In this document: positions 41,342-50,460 of the stretch, one piece after another
Position numbering within the stretch: position 1 is the first letter of the stretch
Layout: each line of letters starts with the position of its first letter
DNA from: Spirochaetota bacterium
GTDB lineage: Bacteria > Spirochaetota > Spirochaetia > SPDA01 > JAJSAL01
Reading direction: 5' to 3'
DNA length: 52,458 bases
Assembly (NCBI GenBank): GCA_024274705.1
Contig: JAJSAL010000005.1
Span: 1-52,458 of the forward strand
Program-made: the position numbers and the translations under genes
The notes under the pieces: model-generated
Told to the model about the DNA's origin: nothing
Seen by the model: the letters and a program-made list of their open reading frames with translations, nothing else
Database searches by the model: none

Positions 41342-41458
41342 TCTTTGGTAATTCGCTGCAGTCTCCGAATGAAGGAGGTGTTCCTGTTCCGGCGTGTTAC
41401 GCTTAAGGGCAGGGAGCATCAATCTGCAGTTGAAAATACAATGTTAAAGGAGAAAGAG

Positions 41459-42807
41459 ATGAAGAAGAAAGTGTTAGTCTTCGCGTGTGTATTCCTGCTG
41501 ATTGCCGGAGTACTCTTCGCTGGGGGAAAGCAGGAAAAGGCGAAACTGCGGAAGAACAGTTTCTCACAATCCACTGGGCCCAATGGGCACCTGCCGACTA
41601 CCTGCAGGTGCTGTCCAATGACTTCACTACGGAGACGGGAGTCAAAGTCATTGTAGAACAGACTCCCTGGGACACCTTTGTACAGAAGTACAATGTAGAG
41701 ATGGTGGCGAAGAGCGATGCCTGGGACATCATCATAGGTGACAGCCAGGACATCGGTACCATGGCAATCGGCGGGCACTACGTGGAGCTCACCGACTGGA
41801 TAAAGGAAAAAGGGGTAGACAAGTCGTTTACTGCTGCTTCCATGACGGCTTATGCTGAGTATCCGAAGGGATCCGGCAGGTATTATGCCGTACCTGCAGA
41901 AGGAGACGCACTGGGCTGGGCTTACCGGAAAGACCTCTTTGAAGATCCCGCCAACATGGCTGCCTTCGAAGCAAAATACGGATATCCTCTGGATGTTCCC
42001 CGGGACTGGATGGCAATGCTCGACATCGCTGAGTTCTTCCATGATCCTGATAACGGCTTCTATGGTATCGCTATCTACGGCGACAACGGGTATGACTCTC
42101 TGGCCATGTTTGCCGAACAGGTAATCTGGTCCTTCGGCGGTGACCTGGGAAATTATTCAACCTACCAGGTAGACGGTATCCTGAACAGCCAGGCTTCGGT
42201 TGACGGTATCGAATACTACAAAAACCTGTTTGAATACACACCGCCGGGGTTTGGGAGTGCGTTCTTCGTTCACACCAACGATGCGTTTACCGCAGGTATC
42301 GTGCCCATGGCAACTAACTACTTCGCATTCTTCCCGGGCCTTGCGAACGAAGCGACCAACCCCTATGCGAAAGTTACCGGTTATTTCCCCTCTCCTCCCC
42401 AGAAAGGACGGGACGGAAAAGTCCGGCAGTACGCCGCCCTCGGCGGGCAGGGAGCTTCTGCTGTAACCTATTCCAAGAAACAGGACCTGATCATGGACTG
42501 GATGAACTGGTTTATCCAGAAAGATGTTCAGGAGAAATGGGCCGCTCTCGGCGGGTACACCTGTTATGCGGAAGTACTGGAATCCCAGGCGTTTCTCGAT
42601 GCAACTCCGTACAACGAAGCCTTCGCTATATCTATTAACATCATGAAAGACTTCTGGGCGGAACCGGAATACGCACAGCTTCTGGAGAGTTTCAGCAAGA
42701 GTATAGGAGCGTACGTAATACGCGGTGAGGGAACTGCACAGCAGGCTCTGGACAAATGTACTGATGAATGGACCAGTGTCTTCAAAAAAGCCGGCTACCT
42801 GAAGTAA
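41459..42807 (+). pseudogene. ABC solute-binding protein gene with a one-base frameshift
   Basis: ATG 41459 (AAAGGAG upstream) starts a signal peptide ending L-F-A before G-G-K-Q-E-K-A. That frame leaves the family after codon 28 and stops near 41656. The rest of the protein, from E-T-A-E-E-Q-F at 41542 to TAA before 42807, lies in the -1 frame and is a typical family-1 sugar-binding protein of about 420 residues. Restoring one base after 41541 rejoins the two halves. The rest of the operon is intact, so a sequencing or assembly error is likely; real mutation or -1 frameshifting at GGGAAAG (41524-41530) are alternatives. Confidence 0.85.
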
Positions 42808-42834
42808 GCAGCAGTAACTAAAAAGTACATATTC

Positions 42835-42865
42835 GGTTTCCCGGTCTTAAAAAAGCCGGGAGACC
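42835..42865 (+). terminator. Hairpin after the second binding protein gene
   Basis: GGTTTCCCGG (42835-42844) pairs with CCGGGAGACC (42856-42865), one G-U pair, 11-base loop, followed by TTTATTAT. It is the third hairpin in the window placed between a binding protein gene and its membrane genes. Confidence 0.7.
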
Positions 42866-42905
42866 TTTATTATCATGACAACTATTTAGGGACGGAATAA
42901 ACGGT

Positions 42906-43829
42906 ATGAAAAGGCAAAACAAGACTATCAATACGGAAGTGACTGAGCTGAACACGTTCAAGCCGGTGAGCGATAAAACCCTGATGCGGCTCTTTATACT
43001 GCCCACGATCATCCTCCTTCTGGCGGTTAATATTTTCCCGCTGCTCTGGTCGCTCTTTTTCGCATTCTCCAACTATTCGGCGAAGATGCCTTTTGTGTGG
43101 GGAAAGAACCCGCTCATGGTGGGAGCACAGAATTTCAGGGATTTGCTGACAGACGAGGTCATATGGCTCAGGTTTATTACAACGGCGAAATACGTGATCA
43201 TGTCGGTAGCAGGAGAGATGTTCCTGGGGTTTGGATTTGCCCTCCTTTTGCAGACAAAATTTAAAGGAAGGGGAATCATGCAGACCCTGCTGGTACTTCC
43301 TATGACCATGTCTCCTGTTATCGTCGGTATTATGTGGAAACTTTTTCTCGACCCCAACTGGGGCATGTTCAATTGGCTGTTAGGATTGGGACCGGTGGAC
43401 TGGATTTCCAACCCTGCAATAAATCTTTATTCGATTGTTATCGTGGATATATGGATGTGGACCCCCTTCGTCATGCTGCTTTCCCTGGCAGGATTGTCTG
43501 CTGTTCCGGAATCCCTATATGAAGCGGCAGAAGTGGACAGGGCCTCCTGGTGGTTCAAGTTTTCCCGGATCACCCTTCCCATGGTGTACCCCCTTCTCCT
43601 GGTTGCTCTCATCTTCAGGGTTATGGAAGCATTTAAAATATTCGACCTGCCTATGGGCATTACCGGACGGGGAGCAGGAGCTCCACAGTTGCTTGCGACA
43701 GAGCTTTACAGTGTAGGGTTCCTTACGTGGAATACCAGTATGGGTTCCGCCCTGGGATACATCATGCTCATCATGATCATCGCCATTACCGGTGTATTCA
43801 TCAAATATCTCAATAAAGCAAAACAGTAA
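42906..43829 (+). CDS. ABC sugar transporter permease (MalF/UgpA type)
   Basis: A 307-residue permease with six hydrophobic segments. The EAA loop E-A-A-E-V-D-R-A lies near residue 206, and F-K-I-F-D-L-P near 245 is usual for the first permease of polyol/sugar importers. It begins with a cytoplasmic tail of about 30 charged residues. It pairs with the permease at 43842. Confidence 0.93.
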   Translation: MKRQNKTINTEVTELNTFKPVSDKTLMRLFILPTIILLLAVNIFPLLWSLFFAFSNYSAKMPFVWGKNPLMVGAQNFRDLLTDEVIWLRFITTAKYVIMSVAGEMFLGFGFALLLQTKFKGRGIMQTLLVLPMTMSPVIVGIMWKLFLDPNWGMFNWLLGLGPVDWISNPAINLYSIVIVDIWMWTPFVMLLSLAGLSAVPESLYEAAEVDRASWWFKFSRITLPMVYPLLLVALIFRVMEAFKIFDLPMGITGRGAGAPQLLATELYSVGFLTWNTSMGSALGYIMLIMIIAITGVFIKYLNKAKQ

Positions 43830-43841
43830 GGAAATTAGGTT

Positions 43842-44786
43842 ATGGTACAGTTAGGAACGAGCTATAAAGTGAGCCGGATCATTTCGATAATTGTGCTTAT
43901 AGTGGTTACGGTTCTCTATATGATCCCGATCTTTTACATTGTGAATACGGCATTCCGGCCTTGGGCGGTAATCAAGGAGTATCCTCCCCGTCTCATTTAC
44001 AAGCCCTCAATCGGAAGTTTTATCAGGATTTTCACCGCAAGGACGGTTTACCCGCCGGGGAAGGAGTTTACCGAGGAAGAAATTGCCGGGATGACCTGGG
44101 CGGAACGGATAACGTTGAGAGAAACGAATGAGGCAATCGTACGCCCGGGAGACCTGCCGGCGCGGTACATCAACAGTGTTATCATCAGTGTTATCAGTAC
44201 TGCCCTTACCATCATACTGGGAACCCTTACTGCTTATGGATTCTCAAGGTTCAAGGTAAAGCTGAAGGATTTCAGTCTTTTCTTTATCCTGAGCACCCGT
44301 ATGCTTCCACCGGTCGTGGTGGTGATACCGATATTTCTCCTGTTCCGGAACGTTGGTTTGACAGATACTCACCTGGGACTGATCCTGCTGTACACCTGTT
44401 TCAACGTCTCCTTCGCGGTCTGGGTTCTTAAAGGGTTTATCGACGAGATACCCCGGGAGTACGAAGAGGCTGCAATGGTGGACGGCTACACCAGGTTTCA
44501 GGTATTTCTGAAGATCGTTCTTCCCCAGGCGGTTACAGGCATTGCTGCGACGGCAGTGTTTTGTTTTATCTTTGCGTGGAATGAGTACGCTTTCGCATTC
44601 CTCTTATCCAGGAAAACGGCCCAGACGGTACCGGCGTGGCTTCCGTATCAGACGGGTGTATTGGGATACGACTGGGGAGCAGCAGCAGCAGGCACATTCC
44701 TCTTTCTGATCCCTGCGATGATCTTAACCATTGTCTTAAGAAAGCACCTGGTCCGGGGTATCTCCTTCGGAGCAATAAGAAAGTAA
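43842..44786 (+). CDS. ABC sugar transporter permease (MalG/UgpE type)
   Basis: A 314-residue permease. After the first hydrophobic segment there is an unusually long charged region (about residues 40-105, E-F-T-E-E-E, R-E-T-N-E-A) before the second helix, as in polyol-type permeases with an enlarged periplasmic loop. The EAA loop E-A-A-M-V-D-G-Y lies near residue 206, and the C-terminus L-V-R-G-I-S-F-G-A-I-R-K is typical. Confidence 0.93.
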   Translation: MVQLGTSYKVSRIISIIVLIVVTVLYMIPIFYIVNTAFRPWAVIKEYPPRLIYKPSIGSFIRIFTARTVYPPGKEFTEEEIAGMTWAERITLRETNEAIVRPGDLPARYINSVIISVISTALTIILGTLTAYGFSRFKVKLKDFSLFFILSTRMLPPVVVVIPIFLLFRNVGLTDTHLGLILLYTCFNVSFAVWVLKGFIDEIPREYEEAAMVDGYTRFQVFLKIVLPQAVTGIAATAVFCFIFAWNEYAFAFLLSRKTAQTVPAWLPYQTGVLGYDWGAAAAGTFLFLIPAMILTIVLRKHLVRGISFGAIRK

Positions 44787-44796
44787 GGGGGAGAGT

Positions 44797-45021
44797 ATGG
44801 GTACATTAGTAGCAAGTATAGCGTGTACGATTCTGGTGGTTGTATTGAAACTGACCGGTCATTTTCGAAGGGCTGTACTGGAGCCCCTTTTCATGTGGGT
44901 AGCCCTGTTCGGAATCGTAGCCCTTTGTCAGCCTCTTTTCTTCGGGCTCTACCAGTGGGGCTTCACCATCCTGTTGACCGGTACCATCGGCTTCAATGTC
45001 GCAATCAATCTGAAGAAATAA
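44797..45021 (+). CDS. Small three-helix membrane protein of a polyol-type ABC operon
   Basis: A 74-residue protein with AAGGGGGAG upstream. Hydrophobic segments lie near residues 3-18, 30-46 and 53-70, joined by short loops, ending N-L-K-K. In glycerol-type ABC operons (glpSTPQUV) a small DUF2160-like membrane protein of unknown function (GlpU) occupies the same place beside the permeases. Sequence identity to that family cannot be shown here; the resemblance is in size, topology and gene order. It may assist assembly of the permease pair (inference). Confidence 0.7.
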   Translation: MGTLVASIACTILVVVLKLTGHFRRAVLEPLFMWVALFGIVALCQPLFFGLYQWGFTILLTGTIGFNVAINLKK

Positions 45022-45035
45022 GTGAGGAGAAGGAT

Positions 45036-45884
45036 ATGAAATTGGCAATGAATACACTCCTTTTTGCTGCGGAGTTTACAAAGGAGTATTTCCATCTGTT
45101 TAAAAAATTCAAAGAGCTGGGATTTGATGGAGTTGAGTTCGCCCTGGCTTCCAGGGACCAGTTCGATTACGCATACACAAAGGACCGGCTTGCTGAAAAC
45201 GGACTTGATTGTGTCGCCATCTGCGGCATGCTAGGAGAGGACAGGGACATACGGGGACCGAACAAGGAGTATGTAAAAACAGGCATCCGGTACGTAAAAG
45301 ACTGTATCGATGCCTGTGCCGCCTTAGGTTGTGATATGGCGGTAGGACCCTTCTATTCTGCAGTGGGCCGGGCTAACCAGGAAACGGAAGAAGACAAAAA
45401 GGACCAGTGGAAAACCTGTGCTACCAGTCTGAAAGAGATCTGTGCATATGGGGAAGATAAGGGTGTGTATGTAGCCCTGGAGCCGCTTAATCGTTTTGAA
45501 ACGGACTTCATAAATACCTGTGAACAGGTTCTTCGAATGATCGATGATGTGGGCAGTCCGATGCTCGGCGTCCATCTGGATACCTTTCATATGAACATCG
45601 AGGAGAAGGATTCCGCCAGGGCCCTTTTAGACGCCGGTGATCGTCTTTTTCATGTGCATGCAAGTGAAAACGACCGGGGGACACCAGGAACCGGGCAGGT
45701 TCCCTGGGAAGGTGTAAAGGATTCCCTTTTGAAACTCGGATATGACCGCTGGGTGGCGATCGAATCGTTTACCCCGGACAACAAGATCATTGCCAAGGCG
45801 GCTTCCATTTGGCGCCAGACCGAACCGGATGAATTTATCCTTGCAGAAAAGGGTGTGAATTTCCTGAAGCAGTTATTTGCATAG
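45036..45884 (+). CDS. D-tagatose/D-psicose 3-epimerase family protein
   Basis: A 282-residue TIM-barrel epimerase. E149 (V-A-L-E-P-L-N-R-F-E), D182 (H-L-D-T-F-H), H208 (F-H-V-H-A-S) and E243 (A-I-E-S-F) match the four metal ligands of D-tagatose 3-epimerase with nearly the same spacing. The start at 45036 follows GAGGAGAAGG; the longer frame upstream overlaps the membrane protein and is not used. The enzyme inverts C3 of ketohexoses. It lies between the transporter membrane and ATPase genes, so its substrate is likely the imported ketose or a product of the dehydrogenases downstream (inference). Confidence 0.9.
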   Translation: MKLAMNTLLFAAEFTKEYFHLFKKFKELGFDGVEFALASRDQFDYAYTKDRLAENGLDCVAICGMLGEDRDIRGPNKEYVKTGIRYVKDCIDACAALGCDMAVGPFYSAVGRANQETEEDKKDQWKTCATSLKEICAYGEDKGVYVALEPLNRFETDFINTCEQVLRMIDDVGSPMLGVHLDTFHMNIEEKDSARALLDAGDRLFHVHASENDRGTPGTGQVPWEGVKDSLLKLGYDRWVAIESFTPDNKIIAKAASIWRQTEPDEFILAEKGVNFLKQLFA

Positions 45885-45897
45885 TGGAGTTGAATGA

Positions 45898-47022
45898 ATG
45901 GCAGAGATAGTATTGAAGAACATGTATAAACGGTTCGATGACTTTACTGCGGTGAAGGATTTGAACCTGACAATCGAGGATAAGGAATTTCTTGTCCTCT
46001 TAGGGCCTTCCGGGTGCGGTAAGACTACAACCTTACGGTGTATATCCGGGCTGGAACTACCATCTGAAGGACATATCCTGTTAGGCGGCGAAGAAGTGAC
46101 AAACCGGAGGGCCTCCCAGCGGGATATAGCCTTCGTGTTTCAGTTGTATGCACTGTATCCACACATGACTGTATTTGAAAATATCGCCTTTCCCTTAAGA
46201 ACGCAGAAGGTGAGCAAGAAAAGAATCCAGAAAGAGGTAATGCAGGCGGCTGAACTTCTCCGGATAAAGCACATTCTGAATAAAAAACCGAAGGCACTCT
46301 CCGGCGGAGACCAGCAGAGGATCGCCCTGGGCAGGGCATTGGTTCGACGCCCAAAAGCGTTTCTCCTGGACGAGCCGATCGGTACCCTGGATGCCGCATT
46401 CAGAGAAGAGATGCGTACGGAACTGAAGAAACTCCATGTGGATATCGGAGCAACCACCGTGTATGTAACCCATGATCAGATGGAGGCCATGTCCATGGGG
46501 GACAGGATTGCCGTCATGAACCAGGCAGAGCTGCAGCAGGTTGGGGAACCCCACGATGTGTATGCAAACCCGAAAAACCTGTTTGTTGCCCAGTTTATCG
46601 GTTCACCGGGCATGAATTTTCTGGAATGTAAAGCTGCGAAGGATACAAAAGGAGATATTGCTCTTCAGATGACCTCGGACGGTACCGTCATTTCGGTTCC
46701 TAAAGACATCCAAAACGTTTTGAATTCCCGTAAGGGCGGTTCGGGGGAACTGATTCTCGGAGTGAGGCCGGAGGATGTACTGTTCAGTATTCAGAAAAAG
46801 GAAAATCATATCAGTACCGAGGTGTACGCAATAGAGAAGATGGGATCGTACAATATTGTCGACGTAAACTATGGAACGGAATTGTTGCGGGTACGGACCC
46901 TGCCGGGTATAAAGGTTGATTACGGTACAACCGTATATGCCACATTCGATATGGAACGGATACGCCTTTTCGATAAAAAGTCGGAAGAAAACCTTATACA
47001 GACAGTGGGTAGGAGTGGGTAA
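45898..47022 (+). CDS. ABC transporter ATPase, UgpC/MalK type, first of a pair
   Basis: A 374-residue nucleotide-binding subunit. Walker A is G-P-S-G-C-G-K-T-T near residue 36, the signature is L-S-G-G-D-Q-Q-R, Walker B ends F-L-L-D-E-P, and the switch His lies in Y-V-T-H-D-Q. The D-loop reads I-G-T-L-D-A instead of the common L-S-N-L-D-A. The last 130 residues are the TOBE regulatory domain. It is followed without a gap by a second, different ATPase, so a heterodimer is likely. Confidence 0.92.
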   Translation: MAEIVLKNMYKRFDDFTAVKDLNLTIEDKEFLVLLGPSGCGKTTTLRCISGLELPSEGHILLGGEEVTNRRASQRDIAFVFQLYALYPHMTVFENIAFPLRTQKVSKKRIQKEVMQAAELLRIKHILNKKPKALSGGDQQRIALGRALVRRPKAFLLDEPIGTLDAAFREEMRTELKKLHVDIGATTVYVTHDQMEAMSMGDRIAVMNQAELQQVGEPHDVYANPKNLFVAQFIGSPGMNFLECKAAKDTKGDIALQMTSDGTVISVPKDIQNVLNSRKGGSGELILGVRPEDVLFSIQKKENHISTEVYAIEKMGSYNIVDVNYGTELLRVRTLPGIKVDYGTTVYATFDMERIRLFDKKSEENLIQTVGRSG

Positions 47023-48114
47023 ATGGCAGAGTTGAAATTGACTTCCATAACCAAAACATTCGGTGATGTAACCGCGCTTAACAATATCAATCTCGAAATC
47101 AAAGATAAAGAATTCTTTGTCCTTTTAGGACCTACCGGCGCAGGTAAGTCGACCATGCTGAGGACCGTTGCAGGCCTGGAAAAACCGGATGAAGGTGAGA
47201 TTTCATTGGAAGGTCATCGTGTAAACGATCTTATTCCGGCTCAACGGGATGTTGCTTTTGTGTTTCAGTACTACACGCTGTACCCCACCATGACGGTACG
47301 GCAGAACCTGGAATTTCCCCTCCGGTCGAAGGTAAGAAATCACACGGAAGAGGAAATCACAGAGATAGTGGAACACGCTGCAAAAACGCTCCGGATAGAG
47401 CATCTTCTGAACAGAAGGTCCACCAACCTTTCCGGAGGAGAGATGCAGAGGGTCGGAATAGGCCGGGCAATCGTACGGACCCCGAAGGTGTTTCTCATGG
47501 ATGAACCCCTCTCCAATCTGGACGCAAAGCTGAGGGAAGTGATGCGGGCGGAACTCGCCCACCTGCACCATGATCTGGGATCCACCTTTTTCTATGTTAC
47601 CCACGACCAGGTGGAAGCCATGACCATGGGTGACCGGATCGGTGTGCTGAACGAAGGAGAGATACTCCAGATCGGCACCCCGGAAGAAATCTACAGTCAT
47701 CCGGAGAATATGTTCGTGGCCAAGTTCGTGGGCAGCCCGCCTATTAATTTCCTGGAAGCAAAAGTGGACAAGGGCAATCTGGTAGTGGGAAGTGGAGAAA
47801 TGCTATGCTGCCTGACGGAGGAACAGCTGCAGGTGGTTGAAGAATATAACAAGCCTGTCATAATCCTCGGAATGCGGCCGGAAGATATACAGGTGACCCG
47901 GCAGGAAGGGGGGGGGAATTCTTTTCAATGTGAGATCTATTTCAAACAGAGTATGGGTGCAGAGGATATCCTGAACCTGAAAACTGATGGTCTCCTATTT
48001 CAGGCGATTGCCCCTCCCAGTCTGAATATCAAAGTGGGTGAGAAAATTTACGCACATATGGATATGTCCAGGTCTCATCTATTCGACCCGGAGACGGAAT
48101 TACGTCTCCGGTAA
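47023..48114 (+). CDS. ABC transporter ATPase, UgpC/MalK type, second of a pair
   Basis: A 363-residue nucleotide-binding subunit. Walker A is G-P-T-G-A-G-K-S-T, the signature L-S-G-G-E-M-Q-R, Walker B F-L-M-D-E-P-L-S-N-L-D, and the switch His in Y-V-T-H-D-Q. A TOBE domain follows. The start codon directly follows the stop of the first ATPase gene. Two distinct ATPases with two distinct permeases is the GlpS/GlpT arrangement of glycerol importers. Confidence 0.92.
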   Translation: MAELKLTSITKTFGDVTALNNINLEIKDKEFFVLLGPTGAGKSTMLRTVAGLEKPDEGEISLEGHRVNDLIPAQRDVAFVFQYYTLYPTMTVRQNLEFPLRSKVRNHTEEEITEIVEHAAKTLRIEHLLNRRSTNLSGGEMQRVGIGRAIVRTPKVFLMDEPLSNLDAKLREVMRAELAHLHHDLGSTFFYVTHDQVEAMTMGDRIGVLNEGEILQIGTPEEIYSHPENMFVAKFVGSPPINFLEAKVDKGNLVVGSGEMLCCLTEEQLQVVEEYNKPVIILGMRPEDIQVTRQEGGGNSFQCEIYFKQSMGAEDILNLKTDGLLFQAIAPPSLNIKVGEKIYAHMDMSRSHLFDPETELRLR

Positions 48115-48140
48115 GATGCCCGGGATGAAGGAGAAGTCAG

Positions 48141-49349
48141 ATGGCTGATATAAGAAAGAGTATCGAATCATATATCGAAAAAACCAATGGAATCTTAAGG
48201 CTGAAACCTGCATGGGTAACCAGGGATTTCCTTCCTCCGGGCAAACGGCTGGGGTTGAAGGAGGCCGAATATGATGCCGGTGAGCGTGGTTTCATCTGCG
48301 AGCGGTGGTTTGCTTCGATTACCCACGCGGAAAACCGGCTGAATGTGGAAGATGAAGGCTACTCGTATCTCGATATTGAAGGTGAGAACATCCACTTGAG
48401 GGATGCCTGTGATCAGGCAGGTGACCTCATAATGGGAAATGAGTACGTAAAAAAACACAAGGACCTGGACAGGCTTCTTAAGATCTACGATTTCGGCTGC
48501 CGTATCTTTTATCATCTTCACCAGATGGATGATGATGCGAAGAAAGTGGGAATGAACTCAAAAGAAGAGGCGTATTACTTTCTCGATGTAGATCCGGGCC
48601 CCCATCCGGAAACCTTTTTCGGTGTACACCCTTACATCGTGGAACAGAAGATGCAGACTGAAATCTTCATGCCCTACCTGAAAGAGTGGAATGGTGATGA
48701 CCGGATGCTTCGGCATGCCCGGGCGTACATGAATATTCCCGGAGAAGGATTTCATCTCCCTTCAGGGATCCTTCACGCTCCAGGAACAGCTCTTACCATG
48801 GAGCTTCAGGAGTCATCTGATATCATGGCTGTATACCAGGCAAAGATCGGTGACCTGGATATTGATAAAGAACTCCTTACCAGGCTTCTGCCGGAAGATA
48901 AGGTGAAACGGGACGGCGAAATGGCTGCCCTCGATATAATCGACTGGGAAGCCTGCGGAGATCCCTACTTCTATGAAAACCATCATATCGCTCCTGTTAT
49001 GATAGAAGAAACCCGTACACCCGATGGATGGGAGGAGTGGATCTATTACAACACCGTTAAGTTCAGCGGGAAGCGGCTTACCTTGAAGCCCGGGAAAAAG
49101 ATGGTCTGTCGCGAAAATGGTGTATTCAACATCTTTGTCTGGAACGGTTCCGCAAGGGTGGACGGACACGATGTAGCAGCCGGAGAATTCGGGCTCGATT
49201 TCTGCAGGGACGAGCTCCTGGTTTCTCATGAAAAAGCTGTCCAGGGATTCACTGTCGAGAATACCGGGTCTGAAGATTTGATATTGTTTAAATTTTTCGG
49301 ACCTGATATCAATCCGGACGTTCCGATGCTGCCGAAATACGGCTCATAA
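48141..49349 (+). CDS. Bicupin protein, phosphomannose-isomerase-like
   Basis: A 402-residue protein with a GAAGGAGA binding site. The middle part resembles type I mannose-6-phosphate isomerases: G-P-H-P-E-T-F-F-G-V-H-P near residue 152 and L-P-S-G-I-L-H-A-P-G-T-A near 213 with E-L-Q-E-S-S-D. A second cupin-like segment follows (L-K-P-G-K-K-M, V-A-A-G-E-F-G-L-D). The catalytic Arg of true isomerases could not be located. An isomerase or epimerase acting on the imported sugar is inferred from the neighbours. Confidence 0.6.
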   Translation: MADIRKSIESYIEKTNGILRLKPAWVTRDFLPPGKRLGLKEAEYDAGERGFICERWFASITHAENRLNVEDEGYSYLDIEGENIHLRDACDQAGDLIMGNEYVKKHKDLDRLLKIYDFGCRIFYHLHQMDDDAKKVGMNSKEEAYYFLDVDPGPHPETFFGVHPYIVEQKMQTEIFMPYLKEWNGDDRMLRHARAYMNIPGEGFHLPSGILHAPGTALTMELQESSDIMAVYQAKIGDLDIDKELLTRLLPEDKVKRDGEMAALDIIDWEACGDPYFYENHHIAPVMIEETRTPDGWEEWIYYNTVKFSGKRLTLKPGKKMVCRENGVFNIFVWNGSARVDGHDVAAGEFGLDFCRDELLVSHEKAVQGFTVENTGSEDLILFKFFGPDINPDVPMLPKYGS

Positions 49350-49366
49350 CCGATAGGAGGTGAAGT

Positions 49367-50449
49367 ATGGCTGAGAAAATGAAAGCCCAGGTGTTTTATG
49401 AAAAAGAAAAAATGGAGATGGAGGAACTGGTGGTTCCCGCTGTTGGTGATTCCGATGTACTGGTCAAAGTAAAAAATGTTGGGATCTGCGGGTCTGATAT
49501 TTCCTACTATTATGGATTGTCCCCGGTGGATACACCCGACGGAAAAGGGCCTATCGTTTTAGGCCATGAGTTTTCCGGCGAAGTGGTGGATGTAGGGTCC
49601 ATCCCACAATCCATGAGGATCTTTAAACCGGGAGACCGGGTGGTGGTAAACCCTGTACAGCACTGTAACGCCTGTTATAACTGCGCCCAGGGGAAGACCC
49701 ACATGTGCCAGAACCTGAAAGTGCCTGGTGTATCGGTAAACGGCGCCTTTGCGGAGTACTGCTCTTCCCACTATACCGGGTTGTTCAAACTGCCGGACAA
49801 TGTGAGTTACGAGGCGGGTGCGCTGATCGAACCCTTAGCCTGCGGCGTCAACGGCATGAACAGGCTGACTATCGAGCCCGGGCAGTTCGTAGCAGTGTTC
49901 GGTCCCGGGCCGATAGGACTTATGATGGTGCAGATTGCGAAGACAGCATATGGGGCCGGGAAAGTCGCGCTCATTGGGACCAGGGATTACAGGCTTGAAG
50001 CGGGAAAGAAATACGGTGCCGATTTTCTTTTCAACACCAGCGATAAGAATTCCAACTATTATGTTCCGGACCTGAAAAAAGCCCTATCGGATGTTACCCG
50101 GGGGAGCCTGGCAGACAGGATCATCGTTCCCACCAGTTCGAATGAAGCTTTTGAAGAAGCGGTAAATTGCGGTGGTAACTGTTCCATTATCGTCCATTTC
50201 GGCCTGCCAGACGGAGATGCAGTATTCAAGGTTCCCGCTCTCTCGTTTCACACCATGGATAAGCAGATCCGGTCCGCCTGGCTTGCGCCCCAGGTATGGC
50301 CTCAGACCATCCGGATCATCCAGGAGGGACTGATCGATCTTGAATCCCTGGTTACCCATAAAGCACCCTTAAGAGATACAGTAGGAACGATTCAGGCCCT
50401 GAAGGAGAGAAAGGGGAATCCTATAAAAGCGGAAATCGTCGTCGAATAA
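49367..50449 (+). CDS. Zinc-dependent medium-chain alcohol/polyol dehydrogenase
   Basis: A 360-residue MDR dehydrogenase of the sorbitol/threonine dehydrogenase type. Catalytic zinc ligands are C41 (G-I-C-G-S-D), H67 and E68 (G-H-E-F-S-G-E); E153 in I-E-P-L-A-C-G-V also fits. The structural zinc set is C100, C103, C106 and C114. The Rossmann motif G-P-G-P-I-G-L lies near residue 179. TAGGAGGTG precedes the ATG. It probably oxidises the imported polyol or sugar with NAD (inference). Confidence 0.93.
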   Translation: MAEKMKAQVFYEKEKMEMEELVVPAVGDSDVLVKVKNVGICGSDISYYYGLSPVDTPDGKGPIVLGHEFSGEVVDVGSIPQSMRIFKPGDRVVVNPVQHCNACYNCAQGKTHMCQNLKVPGVSVNGAFAEYCSSHYTGLFKLPDNVSYEAGALIEPLACGVNGMNRLTIEPGQFVAVFGPGPIGLMMVQIAKTAYGAGKVALIGTRDYRLEAGKKYGADFLFNTSDKNSNYYVPDLKKALSDVTRGSLADRIIVPTSSNEAFEEAVNCGGNCSIIVHFGLPDGDAVFKVPALSFHTMDKQIRSAWLAPQVWPQTIRIIQEGLIDLESLVTHKAPLRDTVGTIQALKERKGNPIKAEIVVE

Positions 50450-50460
50450 GGAGTACCGGT

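Noticed and set aside
41371..41378. Strong AAGGAGGTG before the second binding protein gene
   Set aside because: No start codon at proper spacing leads to a protein other than an extended form of the signal peptide; the start at 41459 has its own site.
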